Shown in pieces: positions 25,742-37,046 of a stretch of 64,000 bases of DNA (position 1 is its first letter; every line of letters starts with the position of its first letter). The stretch lies in assembly GCF_023585685.1 (NCBI RefSeq), contig NZ_CP097764.1:620001-684000 (forward strand), given 5' to 3'. The notes beneath the pieces are model-generated. The model saw nothing but the letters and a program-made list of their open reading frames with translations. It searched no databases and was not told the DNA's origin. The DNA is from Blochmannia endosymbiont of Camponotus sp. C-003. Lineage in GTDB: Bacteria; Pseudomonadota; Gammaproteobacteria; Enterobacterales; Enterobacteriaceae. The position numbers were made by a program, and so were the translations under genes.

Positions 25742-28036
25742 ATGACAATTATCGGTCATACATTGGGATTTCCCCGTATTGGATTACATAGAGAACTAAA
25801 GTATGCTCTAGAATACTATTGGAATGGGAAGATAAAAGAAAATAAATTACTAGAAATAGGTCGTACATTACGCAGACGTCATTGGAAACAACAGAAAGAT
25901 TCCGGTATCGATTGGATCCCAGTAGGCGATTTTGCATGGTATGATCATGTTTTGACTACTAGCATGATGCTCAATAATATTCCAAATAGACACCGAACTG
26001 ATCAAGAAAATGATAATTTAACAACATTATTTAGAATAAGTCGAGGATATTCTTTCAACAAAAAACTAATACCGCCTGCAGAAATGAAAAAATGGTTCAA
26101 TACAAATTATCATTATATAGTACCCGAATTTGTTCACACTCAAGAATTTAGATTGAATTGGATGCAATTATTCGATGAAATAGATGAAGCTTTGTCTCTA
26201 AAATATACAGTAAAACCAATACTACTTGGCCCAATTAGTTATCTTTGGTTAGGAAAAGTAAAAGGAAAAAAATTTGATCGATTATCACTATTACCTAATT
26301 TATTATCAGTATATCAAGAAATATTAGATATATTATCATCAAAAAATATTGATTGGGTACAAATTGATGAACCCATATTAGTTTTAGAGCTACCGTTCCA
26401 ATGGCTAGAAGCATATCTAAGCACATATGAACAACTTCATGGTACAGTTAAATTGCTGTTAACTACTTACTTTGATAATATATATCATCAATTAGATATT
26501 ATTACACAATTAAAAATAGATGGTCTACATGCAGACCTAGTTTCCAACTCTGATAACATACCTTTACTTCATGCACAATTACCAAAACATTGGGTACTAT
26601 CAGCAGGAGTAATTAACGGACGTAATATATGGAAAACTAATTTACATAACTGGTTTACAAAATTATCCCCTTTAGTAGGAGAGCGTAAATTATGGATAAG
26701 TTCTTCCTGTTCTCTTTTACATAGTCCTATCGATCTCAATATAGAGACAAAACTAAAAAAACACATTAAAGAATGGTTTGCCTTTGCAGTACAAAAATGT
26801 TGCGAAATAAAAATGTTATGCACTGCTTTGAACGCTAAATACGAAGACGACTCGACACACGAAGATATACTTAATGAATATTACGTGTCCAATAATTTGA
26901 GATCTGGTTCCAGTACAATTCATAATATACAAGTTAAAAAACGTCTCGAAGATATCAATGAAATTGCACATTCTAGATGTGCTCCATACGCAACACGAGT
27001 TACATTACAGCATAAGAAGCTTAATTTACCATTGCTTCCAACAACTACTATCGGTTCGTTTCCTCAAACTAAAGAAATTCGTAAACTTCGTTTTCGTTTC
27101 AAAAATAATCAAATCAATAAAGAAGATTATCATCTTAATATCAAGAATTATATTAAAGAAATTATTATAGAACAAGAAAAATTAGGTTTAGACGTTTTAG
27201 TGCATGGAGAACCAGAACGAAATGACATGGTAGAATATTTTGGAGAAAATTTAAATGGATTTATATTTACTCAAAATGGATGGGTACAAAGTTATGGTTC
27301 ACGTTGCGTAAAACCTCCAGTAATTATTGGAGATATTAGTCGCTCAAAACCCATTACTACAGAATGGATCAATTACGCTCAGTCATTGACTAAAAAACCA
27401 ATAAAAGGTATATTAACTGGGCCTGTCACTATAATGTATTGGTCATTCCCACGCGAAGATATACAACGAAAAACAATAGCACTACAATTAGCATTATCGA
27501 TACGCGATGAAGTAATCGACTTAGAAAAATTTGGCATTGGAATCATACAAATTGATGAGCCAGCCTTACGAGAAGGATTACCTTTAAAACATTCTGATCA
27601 AAAAAAATATTTAGAATGGGCAATTGATGTCTTTAGGATAACTGTATCGTCGGTGAAAGATGAAACTCAGATTCATACTCATATGTGTTATTCTGAATTT
27701 AGTGATATCATGGATAGTATTCTAGCATTAGATGCAGATGTAATCAGCATAGAAGCATCTAGGTCAGACGAAAAAATGTTACAATCTATACAATATGTAA
27801 CCAAGAATTTAAACGAAATTGGACCAGGAATATACGATATTCATTCTCCAAATGCACCAACTCAAAACGAGCTTATCACAAAAATTAATCAATTGTTAAA
27901 ATATATCCCAAAACAACGTTTATGGATTAATCCTGATTGCGGGTTAAAGACGAGATCATGGCCTGAAACTAAACAATCATTGAGTAATATGGTGTCTGCG
28001 GCTAAATTATTACGCAAACAATCATATTTACCATAA
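25742..28036 (+). CDS. metE: Cobalamin-independent methionine synthase
   Basis: Transfers a methyl group from methyl-tetrahydrofolate to homocysteine, the last step of methionine synthesis, without vitamin B12. 764 residues (E. coli 753). The N-terminal barrel starts HTLGFPRIGLHRELKYALE; the C-terminal barrel starts TTTIGSFPQTKEIR. Zinc ligands are in HTHMCYSEF and NPDCGLKTR. Complete and uninterrupted. Confidence 0.97.
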   Translation: MTIIGHTLGFPRIGLHRELKYALEYYWNGKIKENKLLEIGRTLRRRHWKQQKDSGIDWIPVGDFAWYDHVLTTSMMLNNIPNRHRTDQENDNLTTLFRISRGYSFNKKLIPPAEMKKWFNTNYHYIVPEFVHTQEFRLNWMQLFDEIDEALSLKYTVKPILLGPISYLWLGKVKGKKFDRLSLLPNLLSVYQEILDILSSKNIDWVQIDEPILVLELPFQWLEAYLSTYEQLHGTVKLLLTTYFDNIYHQLDIITQLKIDGLHADLVSNSDNIPLLHAQLPKHWVLSAGVINGRNIWKTNLHNWFTKLSPLVGERKLWISSSCSLLHSPIDLNIETKLKKHIKEWFAFAVQKCCEIKMLCTALNAKYEDDSTHEDILNEYYVSNNLRSGSSTIHNIQVKKRLEDINEIAHSRCAPYATRVTLQHKKLNLPLLPTTTIGSFPQTKEIRKLRFRFKNNQINKEDYHLNIKNYIKEIIIEQEKLGLDVLVHGEPERNDMVEYFGENLNGFIFTQNGWVQSYGSRCVKPPVIIGDISRSKPITTEWINYAQSLTKKPIKGILTGPVTIMYWSFPREDIQRKTIALQLALSIRDEVIDLEKFGIGIIQIDEPALREGLPLKHSDQKKYLEWAIDVFRITVSSVKDETQIHTHMCYSEFSDIMDSILALDADVISIEASRSDEKMLQSIQYVTKNLNEIGPGIYDIHSPNAPTQNELITKINQLLKYIPKQRLWINPDCGLKTRSWPETKQSLSNMVSAAKLLRKQSYLP

Positions 28037-28263
28037 ATTATCGCAATAATCTTATTCATTGATTGTATACAATTAATATCCAGATAAAAATTACCATTTT
28101 TACTAGTGAAATCATGGTCATTGAAATTATCTATTTAAAGAACGATTATTAGATAAGTTACAATTAATATTATTTAATTTATAAAATAAAAATTTGGAAA
28201 AATATTCCACTAATTTTAAATACTTGACAATAGCTCTTAAAAAATCACGCAATTAGATTTATT

Positions 28264-29058
28264 ATGACTATAATTAATACATTTCACTTAGGTTTAAAGA
28301 TCAGGGACCTTCAAGGAGCGACTTTAGCTATTCTTCCAGGCGATCCTAATAGAGTAAAAAAAATCGCTTCTTTAATGGACGAATCAAAATATATTTCTAG
28401 TCATCGAGAATTTACTACTTGGTCTTCAAAAATTAACGGAGATACAATCATTGTTTGTTCTACAGGTATAGGTGGTCCATCTACTTCCATTGCAGTGGAA
28501 GAATTATCCCAATTAGGCATACGCACATTCTTACGTGTAGGTACTGCAGGAGCTATTCAAAAACACATAAAAATAGGCGATATATTAATTACCACTGCAG
28601 CCGTTCGCTGTGATGGAGCAAGTCAACATTTTGCTCCATTAGAATTTCCAGCAGTAGCAGATTTATCGTGTACTATGGCTTTAATTAAAGCAGCTAAAAA
28701 CATTGGGATTAAATCACATTTTGGTGTAACCGTATCTTCAGATACATTTTATCCTGGACAAGAAAGAGAGGATACATATTCTGGACGAGTTATTCAAAAA
28801 TTGCGCGGATCCATGGAAGAATGGAAAAACCTGGGAGTTATAAGTTACGAAATGGAATCTGCAACACTACTAACTATGTGTTTAGCTCAAGGATTACGGG
28901 CAGGAGTGGTTACAGGTGTTATTGTAAACCGTACACAAAAAGAAACTCCAAACATTGATTTGATACACCATACTGAATACATGGCAATTAAAGTTGTAAT
29001 AGAAGGTGCTCATATTCTTATGAATAAAAACAATACTTTACATAATTATTTAAAATAA
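28264..29058 (+). CDS. udp: Uridine phosphorylase
   Basis: Splits uridine to uracil and ribose-1-P in pyrimidine salvage. 264 residues (E. coli 253). It begins with [20 protein letters not shown], followed by [21 protein letters not shown] and [12 protein letters not shown]; the substrate-binding helix has [15 protein letters not shown]. In E. coli udp is close to metE and rmuC, as here. Confidence 0.96.
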   Translation: MTIINTFHLGLKIRDLQGATLAILPGDPNRVKKIASLMDESKYISSHREFTTWSSKINGDTIIVCSTGIGGPSTSIAVEELSQLGIRTFLRVGTAGAIQKHIKIGDILITTAAVRCDGASQHFAPLEFPAVADLSCTMALIKAAKNIGIKSHFGVTVSSDTFYPGQEREDTYSGRVIQKLRGSMEEWKNLGVISYEMESATLLTMCLAQGLRAGVVTGVIVNRTQKETPNIDLIHHTEYMAIKVVIEGAHILMNKNNTLHNYLK

Positions 29059-29120
29059 TATTAATTGTCACTTTTGAGATCTTTTAATTCATTCAAAATA
29101 TATTTCATAACTTGAAAAAT

Positions 29121-29207
29121 TTTTGAACAACATATTTTCTTTAAAATCAAAGAATCTTAAATAAAATTTAATATGTTGTATTATCTAAGAAAATATGTTG
29201 TTTAAAA
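29121..29207. repeat. Long inverted repeat between udp and rmuC
   Basis: AACAACATATTTTCTT at 29126-29141 has its exact reverse complement at 29187-29202. Allowing one G-T pair the arms extend to 21 bases (29121-29141 and 29187-29207), with 45 bases between. A third copy of the core ATATGTTGTA lies between the arms. Function unknown; it could form the 3' end of the udp transcript. Confidence 0.65.
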
Positions 29208-29325
29208 CATAATATAAACCTTATGTCGTCTAGTTGTATTCCTAGATTATTGATATATTGCATATCAATAATAATGCATAATTACTATAAGATTATGTAT
29301 CAATATATTTTATAACAGAGAATAT

Positions 29326-30867
29326 ATGCCAATTACCTCATTTCACTTATATAACATAATTAGCATGTTCATAGGTTTCTTAATATCTGGAATATTTTTT
29401 CAGATTATAAGAAAAAGTTACATTAAAAAATACCATAATGACTACGCAGCTCATAAGAACGCCTTATCTGTCATGACACAAAATTTAAAAAATGAGTCTG
29501 CTTCACGTTATAATATAGAACAGAAATTGCAAAAAGAATCACAAATAGTATATGAACTACATGGTAAATTATCTACCGCCGAAGAACGTTTGAAATTATT
29601 AGATCATTATCATCAAAAATGTGAAAAACTAAATCACGAATTACATATGCAATTAAATTTAAATCATGCTCAAGAATTAAAACTACAGGAATTAAACATT
29701 CGGTTAGAAGAACATAAATTAGCAACAGAAGAAAAACAAAAATTATTTATCGATAATGAAAACCGATTAACTATGCAATTTGAAAATTTAGCAAATCGTA
29801 TCTTTGATCAAAGCGGATATAAAATAGATAAGCAAAATCGAATAACTCTTGAAAAAACATTATATCCATTGCGAGAACAACTAGAAGGATTTAAAAGTCA
29901 AATAGAAAACAATTTCTCAAAAGAGGAGCAATCGAGACATGCTCTGACATATGAAATTCATAATTTACATCAATTAAACACGAAAATTACTCAAGAAACT
30001 ATTAATCTAACACAAGCATTGAAAGGAAACAATAAAACACAAGGCAGTTGGGGAGAAATAATTTTAACTCGCGCATTAGAAGCATCTGGTATGCGTGAAG
30101 GTCATGAATTTCATGTACAAGTCAGCATAAAACAAACTGATGGAAACAAATTACAACCTGATGTGATTATACATTTACCCCATGGTAAAGATGTAATAAT
30201 TGATTCTAAAGTATCCCTAGTAGCTTATGAACGTTATTTCAATAGCGATAACGAAGAAGATCAACGATCAGCTATTATTGAGCACGTACATTCATTACGT
30301 GCTCATATAAAATCATTAAGTAAAAAAGATTATCAAAAATTATCTGGATTAAACACATTAGATTATATTTTAATGTTTGTTCCTATCGAATCAGCTTTCA
30401 TGTTAGCTATCAAAAAAGAAGCATCATTATTAACAGATGCTATGCGATATAATATTATGTTAATCAGCCCTACAACACTATTAATAGCTTTGCGCACCAT
30501 AAATAATTTATGGCGTTATGAATATCAAAATTGTCACGCTAAAAAAATTGCTGATAAAGCAGGACGATTGTACGATAAACTACGGTTGTTTATGGATGAC
30601 TTGAATAAAATTGGCCTCTATCTGAATAAAGCAGAAGTTATTTATAGCGCAGCAAAAAATAAATTTTCTGAAGGAAAAGGTAACATTATAAGCCAAGCAG
30701 AAGGTTTTCGAGCACTTGGAGTACAAATAAAACAACCAATTGTTGCTAATGTGATGTCGTCACATGACATATTTTTATGTGATAAACAAAATAATTCTTC
30801 TGATCCATCCAATTTTGAAGATAATCTCACTAAAAATACATCTCATAAATCTTTATCAAATCCTTGA
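29326..30867 (+). CDS. rmuC: DNA recombination protein RmuC homologue
   Basis: Family linked to limiting inversions at short inverted repeats in E. coli; predicted nuclease fold. 513 residues (E. coli 475). It has an N-terminal membrane helix (about residues 10-28), a long coiled coil (about 40-150), then the conserved domain with QGSWGEIILTRALEASGMRE, LQPDVIIHLP and IDSKVSLVAYERY. Its survival is of interest because this window has many inverted repeats. Confidence 0.93.
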   Translation: MPITSFHLYNIISMFIGFLISGIFFQIIRKSYIKKYHNDYAAHKNALSVMTQNLKNESASRYNIEQKLQKESQIVYELHGKLSTAEERLKLLDHYHQKCEKLNHELHMQLNLNHAQELKLQELNIRLEEHKLATEEKQKLFIDNENRLTMQFENLANRIFDQSGYKIDKQNRITLEKTLYPLREQLEGFKSQIENNFSKEEQSRHALTYEIHNLHQLNTKITQETINLTQALKGNNKTQGSWGEIILTRALEASGMREGHEFHVQVSIKQTDGNKLQPDVIIHLPHGKDVIIDSKVSLVAYERYFNSDNEEDQRSAIIEHVHSLRAHIKSLSKKDYQKLSGLNTLDYILMFVPIESAFMLAIKKEASLLTDAMRYNIMLISPTTLLIALRTINNLWRYEYQNCHAKKIADKAGRLYDKLRLFMDDLNKIGLYLNKAEVIYSAAKNKFSEGKGNIISQAEGFRALGVQIKQPIVANVMSSHDIFLCDKQNNSSDPSNFEDNLTKNTSHKSLSNP

Positions 30868-30979
30868 AACAAGCATATTTACATATGTGACTTGATAAAA
30901 CTATAATGCTATTTTAGTGAAATCAATATTTTTGATAAATAGAAATGTAGTTGGTAAATATTACGATATATAAACGAAT

Positions 30980-31738
30980 ATGAATAATAAATATGAAAAA
31001 GACATAACTCATTTTGGTTTTAAAAACGTTTACAAAAATAAGAAAGCATCATTAGTGTCTAATATATTCCACACTGTAGCATCGCAATATGATTTAATGA
31101 ATGATTTAATGTCATTTGGGATACATAGAATATGGAAACAATTTGTGATTTATCACAGTGAAGTATATGTTGGATGCAATGTACTGGATCTAGCTGGAGG
31201 TACTGGAGATTTAAGTATTCCATTTTCCAGATTAGTAGGTAACACAGGAATAGTAGTATTAGCAGATATCAATTCTTCCATGCTACATATAGGACAAAAG
31301 AAACTACGCAATTTAGGCATACTAAATAATGTGTTATACATTCAAGCTGATGCTGAATCTCTGCCTTTTTCTGAAAATACTTTTGATTGTGTTGCTGTTT
31401 CTTTTGGATTACGTAATTTTACAAATAAAGAGCAAGCATTATTTTCAATACATAGAGTACTAAAACCTAAAGGAAAATTATTAATTTTAGATTTTGGGGT
31501 ACCCGTGTTTAAAATATTAAATAAAATATATGATTTATATTCATTTCATATTTTACCAAAAATAGGTGAATGTGTAACTCAAGATATTAATAGCTATCGT
31601 TATCTTGTAGAATCTATTCGTATGCATCCAGATCAAGAAACTTTAAAAAATATGATAATAAAAGCAGGATTCAAAAATGTCGAATATTTCAACATGACTT
31701 TCGGAATTGCTGTATTACATTACGCTTATAAATGTTAA
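30980..31738 (+). CDS. ubiE: Ubiquinone/menaquinone C-methyltransferase
   Basis: SAM-dependent C-methylation in ubiquinone (and menaquinone) synthesis. 252 residues (E. coli 251). [17 protein letters not shown] and [18 protein letters not shown] begin the protein; the SAM site reads [15 protein letters not shown], and [13 protein letters not shown] is a further signature. The gene is complete. Confidence 0.96.
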   Translation: MNNKYEKDITHFGFKNVYKNKKASLVSNIFHTVASQYDLMNDLMSFGIHRIWKQFVIYHSEVYVGCNVLDLAGGTGDLSIPFSRLVGNTGIVVLADINSSMLHIGQKKLRNLGILNNVLYIQADAESLPFSENTFDCVAVSFGLRNFTNKEQALFSIHRVLKPKGKLLILDFGVPVFKILNKIYDLYSFHILPKIGECVTQDINSYRYLVESIRMHPDQETLKNMIIKAGFKNVEYFNMTFGIAVLHYAYKC

Positions 31739-32286
31739 AATGATTTATATTAAGTAAGTTATGAAGATCAATAATATTGCTATTCGTTTATACTATTAAA
31801 ACAATGAATATTTATTCGAATCTTACAAAAGTATTTCATATCGAGTTCACAAACCTATAATATCCAATTGTTTTATATATTAATAAAAAACAAATTATTT
31901 GTATCTTTATGTTTATAACAATAACATATAAAAACAGTGATACCATTACCGTATGAATACACACCCTACAATACAGTGCATGAAAAATATATTCATATTA
32001 AAATTAAATGAGATCTATAATAGGATGTGTAATAATAATAATAAATAAATAAATACGAAATTTAATTAAATAGGAGTACCTAATATTTAGTTTAAACATT
32101 ACTAATATTCATTGTATGTACATCAAACTGATATTTCATAAGACAAATTAAATTGGCATTCAATACTCATAAGCTTCTATTAAAAATAAATATTAATTAA
32201 AAATATTTTCAATATAACTATATTTGATAGTAGTGTAGGAACACGAGATAAATTTATTGAACCGAAAGTAACCCTCATAAAGAGAT
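31739..32286. other. Spacer between ubiE and ubiB (ubiJ missing)
   Basis: 548 bp where E. coli has ubiJ. No open frame or remnant recognised. It contains short AAT/AAAT microsatellites around 32025-32055. Otherwise I see nothing. Confidence 0.55.
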
Positions 32287-33960
32287 ATGCTTAATCATTT
32301 CAAACAAATTATAGGAAATCTGATGTTTTTTGATGAACTATATCGACTTTTTTCCATAATAAAAACAATATTAAATTATGGATTGAGTGATTTCGTTCCC
32401 ACTCATCGACTAATTTTTCCATTAAGAATAGGTAATAGATTTCTTTTGCACTCTTTAAATAAACATTCCCAACTGACTTTAGGGGAAAGATTGCGTTTAG
32501 CATTACAAGAGTTAGGTCCAATATGGATCAAATTTGGTCAAATGCTTTCCACTCGACGAGATATCTTTTCAGATGCCGTTGCAGACCAACTATCAATATT
32601 ACAAGATCGTGTGGCTCCTTTCGACGGAATTATTGCTAAAAGGTATATAGAACAATCTATTGGAAATTCATTGGAAACATGGTTTAAAGATTTTCAAGAG
32701 ATACCATTGGCATCTGCATCTATTGCACAAGTACATTCTGCCAGATTAAAAAAAAACAATAAAGATATAGTAATTAAAATTATTCGACCAGGTCTTTTAC
32801 CTATTATTAAAGTAGATATATGCTTAATGTATAGATTGTCCAAATGGATTTATAAATTTCTACCAGAAGGACGTAAATTTAAATTTTCAGAAGTTGTTGC
32901 AGAATACGAAAAAACTCTGTTTAACGAACTGAACTTACTAAAAGAAACAGCTAATACTATTCAATTAAGAAGAAATTTTAAAAAAAGTCAAATATTATAT
33001 ATACCCAAAGTATATGTAGATTTTTGTAATGAAAATGTTATGGTTATGGAGCGTATTTATGGTATACCTGTATATGATTTGGTTGCGTTAAAAAAACAAA
33101 AAACTAATATGAAATTATTAGCGGAACGCGGAATAGAAGTATTTTTTACTCAAGTATTTCGAGATGGTTTTTTTCACGGAGATATGCATCCTGGTAATAT
33201 CTTTATTAGTTATAAACATCCAGGAAATCCAAAATATATTAGTGTTGACTGTGGGATTATTGGGTCTTTAAATAAAAAAGATAAATACTATTTAGCAGCA
33301 AATTTTATAGCATTTTTTAATCGTGATTATCGTAAAATAGCTGAATTACATCTTGATTCAGGTTGGATACCCGTTGATACCAAAATTGAAGATTTTGAAT
33401 GCGCCATGAGAACAGTATTCGAACCAATTTTTGAACAACCATTAGAAAAAATTCCTTTTAGTAAAATATTGTTGTACTTATTTAATACCGCACGACATTT
33501 TAATATGGAAATACAACCTCAATTAATTTTATTACAAAAAACTTTATTATATATCGAAGGAATAGTTAGACAACTATATCCAAATCTGAATCTTTGGACA
33601 TCTGCTCAACCTTTTTTAAAAAAGTGGATGCGGGACCAATTAAAATTATCAAAAACAGTATGTACTTTAAAAGACAAGATACCTTATTGGATAGATAAAA
33701 TACCGGAATTACCTACATTGTTATCTAATGAATTTAAACGTTCTTATATCTTACAAGAAAAAATAGAAACATTAATAAGAGAATTAAGCATTCAGCGAAC
33801 TAATCACGGTCAAGCATTATTTTTATTCGGTGTTGGCGCAATGTTAATTACTAGCAGTATTTTCTTATACATACAAGATAAATACTTAAAAATTTTTTCT
33901 ATTTTTTTATTTTCAGTTGGCATCTTTATTTGGATAATAGGTTGGAAACGCATTATTTAA
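32287..33960 (+). CDS. ubiB: Ubiquinone biosynthesis protein UbiB (atypical kinase family)
   Basis: ABC1/ADCK-type protein needed for ubiquinone synthesis. 557 residues (E. coli 546). [19 protein letters not shown] is the KxGQ motif; the alanine-rich loop reads [25 protein letters not shown] and VDCGIIGSL are the catalytic and metal-binding loops. Two C-terminal membrane helices follow about residue 510. The tat genes and rfaH that follow it in E. coli are absent. Confidence 0.95.
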   Translation: MLNHFKQIIGNLMFFDELYRLFSIIKTILNYGLSDFVPTHRLIFPLRIGNRFLLHSLNKHSQLTLGERLRLALQELGPIWIKFGQMLSTRRDIFSDAVADQLSILQDRVAPFDGIIAKRYIEQSIGNSLETWFKDFQEIPLASASIAQVHSARLKKNNKDIVIKIIRPGLLPIIKVDICLMYRLSKWIYKFLPEGRKFKFSEVVAEYEKTLFNELNLLKETANTIQLRRNFKKSQILYIPKVYVDFCNENVMVMERIYGIPVYDLVALKKQKTNMKLLAERGIEVFFTQVFRDGFFHGDMHPGNIFISYKHPGNPKYISVDCGIIGSLNKKDKYYLAANFIAFFNRDYRKIAELHLDSGWIPVDTKIEDFECAMRTVFEPIFEQPLEKIPFSKILLYLFNTARHFNMEIQPQLILLQKTLLYIEGIVRQLYPNLNLWTSAQPFLKKWMRDQLKLSKTVCTLKDKIPYWIDKIPELPTLLSNEFKRSYILQEKIETLIRELSIQRTNHGQALFLFGVGAMLITSSIFLYIQDKYLKIFSIFLFSVGIFIWIIGWKRII

Positions 33961-34169
33961 ATCCACAATAATACTGTTACTGTTTTATTGAATTGTATTT
34001 TCTAATACAAGTTCATGTGAACATGCAAATAAATATCTTATTTTAAATAAATGTTAAAATAGAAAAATATAGCTAATTTCAATCATAAATTTAAAACTAT
34101 ATTTAATGACATCATGCAATATTTTCAATATTATTAATTGCAACAATATTTAATGATTATTAAAAAACT

Positions 34170-35651
34170 ATGAAATATAAAGATTTACGTGATTTTATAA
34201 CAATCTTAGAACATAGAGGAGAGTTAAAAAGAATTAAATTTCCTATTAGTCCTGATTTAGAAATAACAGAAATTGCTGATCGTACTATTAAATCTGGAGG
34301 TCCAGCGCTCTTTTTTGAAAATCCTAAAGGATATGCAATACCTGTTCTTTGTAATTTATTTGGCACCCCTAACAGGATAGCCTTAGGGATGGGAAAAGAA
34401 AACATTTTATCTTTACGTGATGTTGGAAAATTACTTGCATTTTTAAGAGCACCTGAATTACCGACAGGAATGCATGATTTTTTTTCTAAAATACCTCATT
34501 TTCGTCATATCCTACATATGCCCATTAAGCGTGTCAGTACAGCTCCGTGCCAAGAAAATGTTTGGTGCAACCAAGATGTAGATATCACACATATGCCAAT
34601 AATGCGTTGTTGGCCTCAAGATATATCCCCTGTAATTACTTGGGGTATCACGATCACCCGTGGTCTAAAAAGTAAACGACAAAACCTTGGAATTTATCGT
34701 CAACAAGTACTATCTAAAAACAAAATCATTATAAGATGGTTATCTCATCGTGGTGGCGCATTAGATTTTCAAGAATGGCATAAAAATACTTCAGAAAAAA
34801 GATTTCCAATCACTATAGCATTAGGAGCTGATCCAGCTACTTTGATAGGAGCAGTAGTTCCTATTCCCGATACGTTATCAGAATATGCTTTTTCTGGTTT
34901 ACTAAGAGGTTGTAGAACTGAAGTGATCAAATGCATTTCATGCGACTTAGATGTTCCAGCTAATTCTGAAATTATATTAGAAGGATATTTAGAACGAGAT
35001 GAAATGGCAATGGAAGGTCCTTTTGGAGATCATACAGGATATTATAACACTACTAATAAATTTCCAGTATGTACTATTACCCATATTACCCAACGGAACA
35101 ACCCAATTTATCATTCTACGTATACTGGGCGACCACCAGATGAACCTGCAATTCTTGGAATGGCGATGAATGAAGTATTTATCCCCATTTTACAAAAACA
35201 ATTCCCGGAGATTATAGATTTTTATTTACCTCCTGAAGGTTGCTCATATAGATTAGCTATTGTGACTATAAAAAAACAATATATTGGACACGCTAAACGT
35301 ATAATTTTCGGAATATGGTCCTTTTTGAAACAATTTATGTATACTAAATTTATTATTATATGTGACGACGATATTAATGCTCGAGATTGGAATGATGTAG
35401 TATGGGCGATAACCACACGAATGGATCCTGATCGAGATACCATAATAGTAAAAAATACTCCAATTGATTATCTTGATTTTTCTAGCCCAATTTCTGGTTT
35501 AGGCTCTAAAATAGGTATTGATGCAACAAATAAATGGTCAGGAGAAACTGAAAGAGAATGGGGTATTCCTATTCAAATGAAGGATACAGTGCGACATTAT
35601 ATTGATAGTATTTGGGACAAATTAGACATACTACTTTATAATAAAAAATAA
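34170..35651 (+). CDS. ubiD: 3-octaprenyl-4-hydroxybenzoate decarboxylase
   Basis: Prenylated-FMN-dependent decarboxylase of ubiquinone synthesis. 493 residues (E. coli 497). It starts [20 protein letters not shown]; the conserved catalytic region contains [20 protein letters not shown] and the C-terminus [13 protein letters not shown]. Its cofactor depends on UbiX, which is not in this window. Confidence 0.95.
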   Translation: MKYKDLRDFITILEHRGELKRIKFPISPDLEITEIADRTIKSGGPALFFENPKGYAIPVLCNLFGTPNRIALGMGKENILSLRDVGKLLAFLRAPELPTGMHDFFSKIPHFRHILHMPIKRVSTAPCQENVWCNQDVDITHMPIMRCWPQDISPVITWGITITRGLKSKRQNLGIYRQQVLSKNKIIIRWLSHRGGALDFQEWHKNTSEKRFPITIALGADPATLIGAVVPIPDTLSEYAFSGLLRGCRTEVIKCISCDLDVPANSEIILEGYLERDEMAMEGPFGDHTGYYNTTNKFPVCTITHITQRNNPIYHSTYTGRPPDEPAILGMAMNEVFIPILQKQFPEIIDFYLPPEGCSYRLAIVTIKKQYIGHAKRIIFGIWSFLKQFMYTKFIIICDDDINARDWNDVVWAITTRMDPDRDTIIVKNTPIDYLDFSSPISGLGSKIGIDATNKWSGETEREWGIPIQMKDTVRHYIDSIWDKLDILLYNKK

Positions 35652-36217
35652 TACAGTTCAAATACACCAAATTAAATACATAGCAATATTTATAAATATT
35701 TAGCGATACAAATAAAAGATATACTGCAATTTATATGAATAAATCATCGCATATACATATGTATTGCTATATTAAAATAAATTTATATAAGCTCTCCATT
35801 CATCATAACATATAATCATTGCTCTGAAGTTCCAAGTATAATATTATGAATAGGTTTGTAATTATGTACTTTGTAACTACGAAAATATCCATGTATGCAT
35901 ACACATAGATAATAAATTTTAATTAAAATTATTATATAAAATAATCCATTTGCGAATATTACATTCTATCTCGACAATAAAATGATTTTTAACAATCATA
36001 TTCAAACAAATACAAATATAATTTACTGTCTATATTTAGTTCATGCAACAGTCACATAAACTCTCATACAATACTACAAATAAATGTATTATACACAAAA
36101 CCAACATCAATAATTAAATTAATTTAAATATTAAATAAATTAAAATAGTATTCTAATCATAATATTACAATATTTATATTTTTATATGAAATATTCATAT
36201 ACTTATTAGGAGGGGGT
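35652..36217. other. Spacer between ubiD and dsbA
   Basis: 566 bp, very AT-rich, no frame or RNA recognised. A strong Shine-Dalgarno stretch (AGGAGGGGG) stands at its right end for dsbA. Confidence 0.5.
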
Positions 36218-36847
36218 ATGAAAAAATTGCATCTCATTTTGATAGTAATTTATTTGATATTTTCATTCAAAAGCATTGCCTCTTCAATTACAGAAGGCAG
36301 GCAATATGTTCGACTAAATAAACCTATTCACAATGCACCGCAATTATTAGAATTTTTTTCTTTTTACTGCCCACATTGCTATCAATTCGAACAAATTTAT
36401 CATATTTCCAATAATATAAAACAAACATTACCTAAAAATGTAAATTTTTATAAATATCATGTAAATTTTTTAGGTAACTTAGGAAAGCAATTAACACATG
36501 CTTGGGCTGTAGCAATAGCATTAAGAATAGAAAATAAAATCAGCCCTATATTATTTACAGCAATACAAAAACAACAATCTATTCGCACTGTAGAGGATAT
36601 TCGTGCAATATTCATTAAATCTGGTGTCAAAGAAGAAGAATTTGATATCGCTTGGGATAGTGTATTAGTAAAATCTTTAATTTTGGATCAAGAACAAGCA
36701 GCAATAAATTTTCGTTTAAAAGGAGTACCATCAATATTCATTAATGGTAAATATATGATAAAAAACGAGAAATTAGACATATCATCCGTTAATGCTTATA
36801 TAAAACAATTTTGTGAGTTGCTAAATTTACTTATAGATAAAACATAA
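36218..36847 (+). CDS. dsbA: Periplasmic thiol:disulfide oxidoreductase DsbA
   Basis: Introduces disulfide bonds in the periplasm. 209 residues (E. coli 208). A signal peptide (MKKLHLILIVIYLIFSFKS, cleavage near residue 21) is followed by the thioredoxin-like fold with active site CPHC at 51-54 and the cis-proline loop GVPSIFING. The start is fixed by AGGAGG five bases upstream, one of the strongest ribosome binding sites in the window. The partner DsbB is not in this window. Confidence 0.96.
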   Translation: MKKLHLILIVIYLIFSFKSIASSITEGRQYVRLNKPIHNAPQLLEFFSFYCPHCYQFEQIYHISNNIKQTLPKNVNFYKYHVNFLGNLGKQLTHAWAVAIALRIENKISPILFTAIQKQQSIRTVEDIRAIFIKSGVKEEEFDIAWDSVLVKSLILDQEQAAINFRLKGVPSIFINGKYMIKNEKLDISSVNAYIKQFCELLNLLIDKT

Positions 36848-37046
36848 TCCTTATATATTGCACATCATCATTACGCTAACATATATAAATAAGTATTTTA
36901 TTTGTATTAAAGTTATTTCGAAAAATGACTTCATTGATTTTATTATTTTGTTGTTTATAATAACCTTACAGTTAATAGTTTTACTAAGTAACAATCTAAT
37001 ATTCTCTTTATTTTTCTGTAAAATTAAGTCGTATACAAACATTATT

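Noticed and set aside
28224..28229. Perfect TTGACA upstream of udp
   Set aside because: No acceptable -10 hexamer at 16-18 bases, and transcription would begin almost at the start codon.
32025..32055. AAT/AAAT microsatellite between ubiE and ubiB
   Set aside because: Short and imperfect, of a kind common in such AT-rich DNA; no sign of function.
36858..37046. 63-residue hydrophobic N-terminal extension of polA
   Set aside because: The family start falls at 37047; the extension has no counterpart and reads as translated AT-rich spacer between dsbA and polA.
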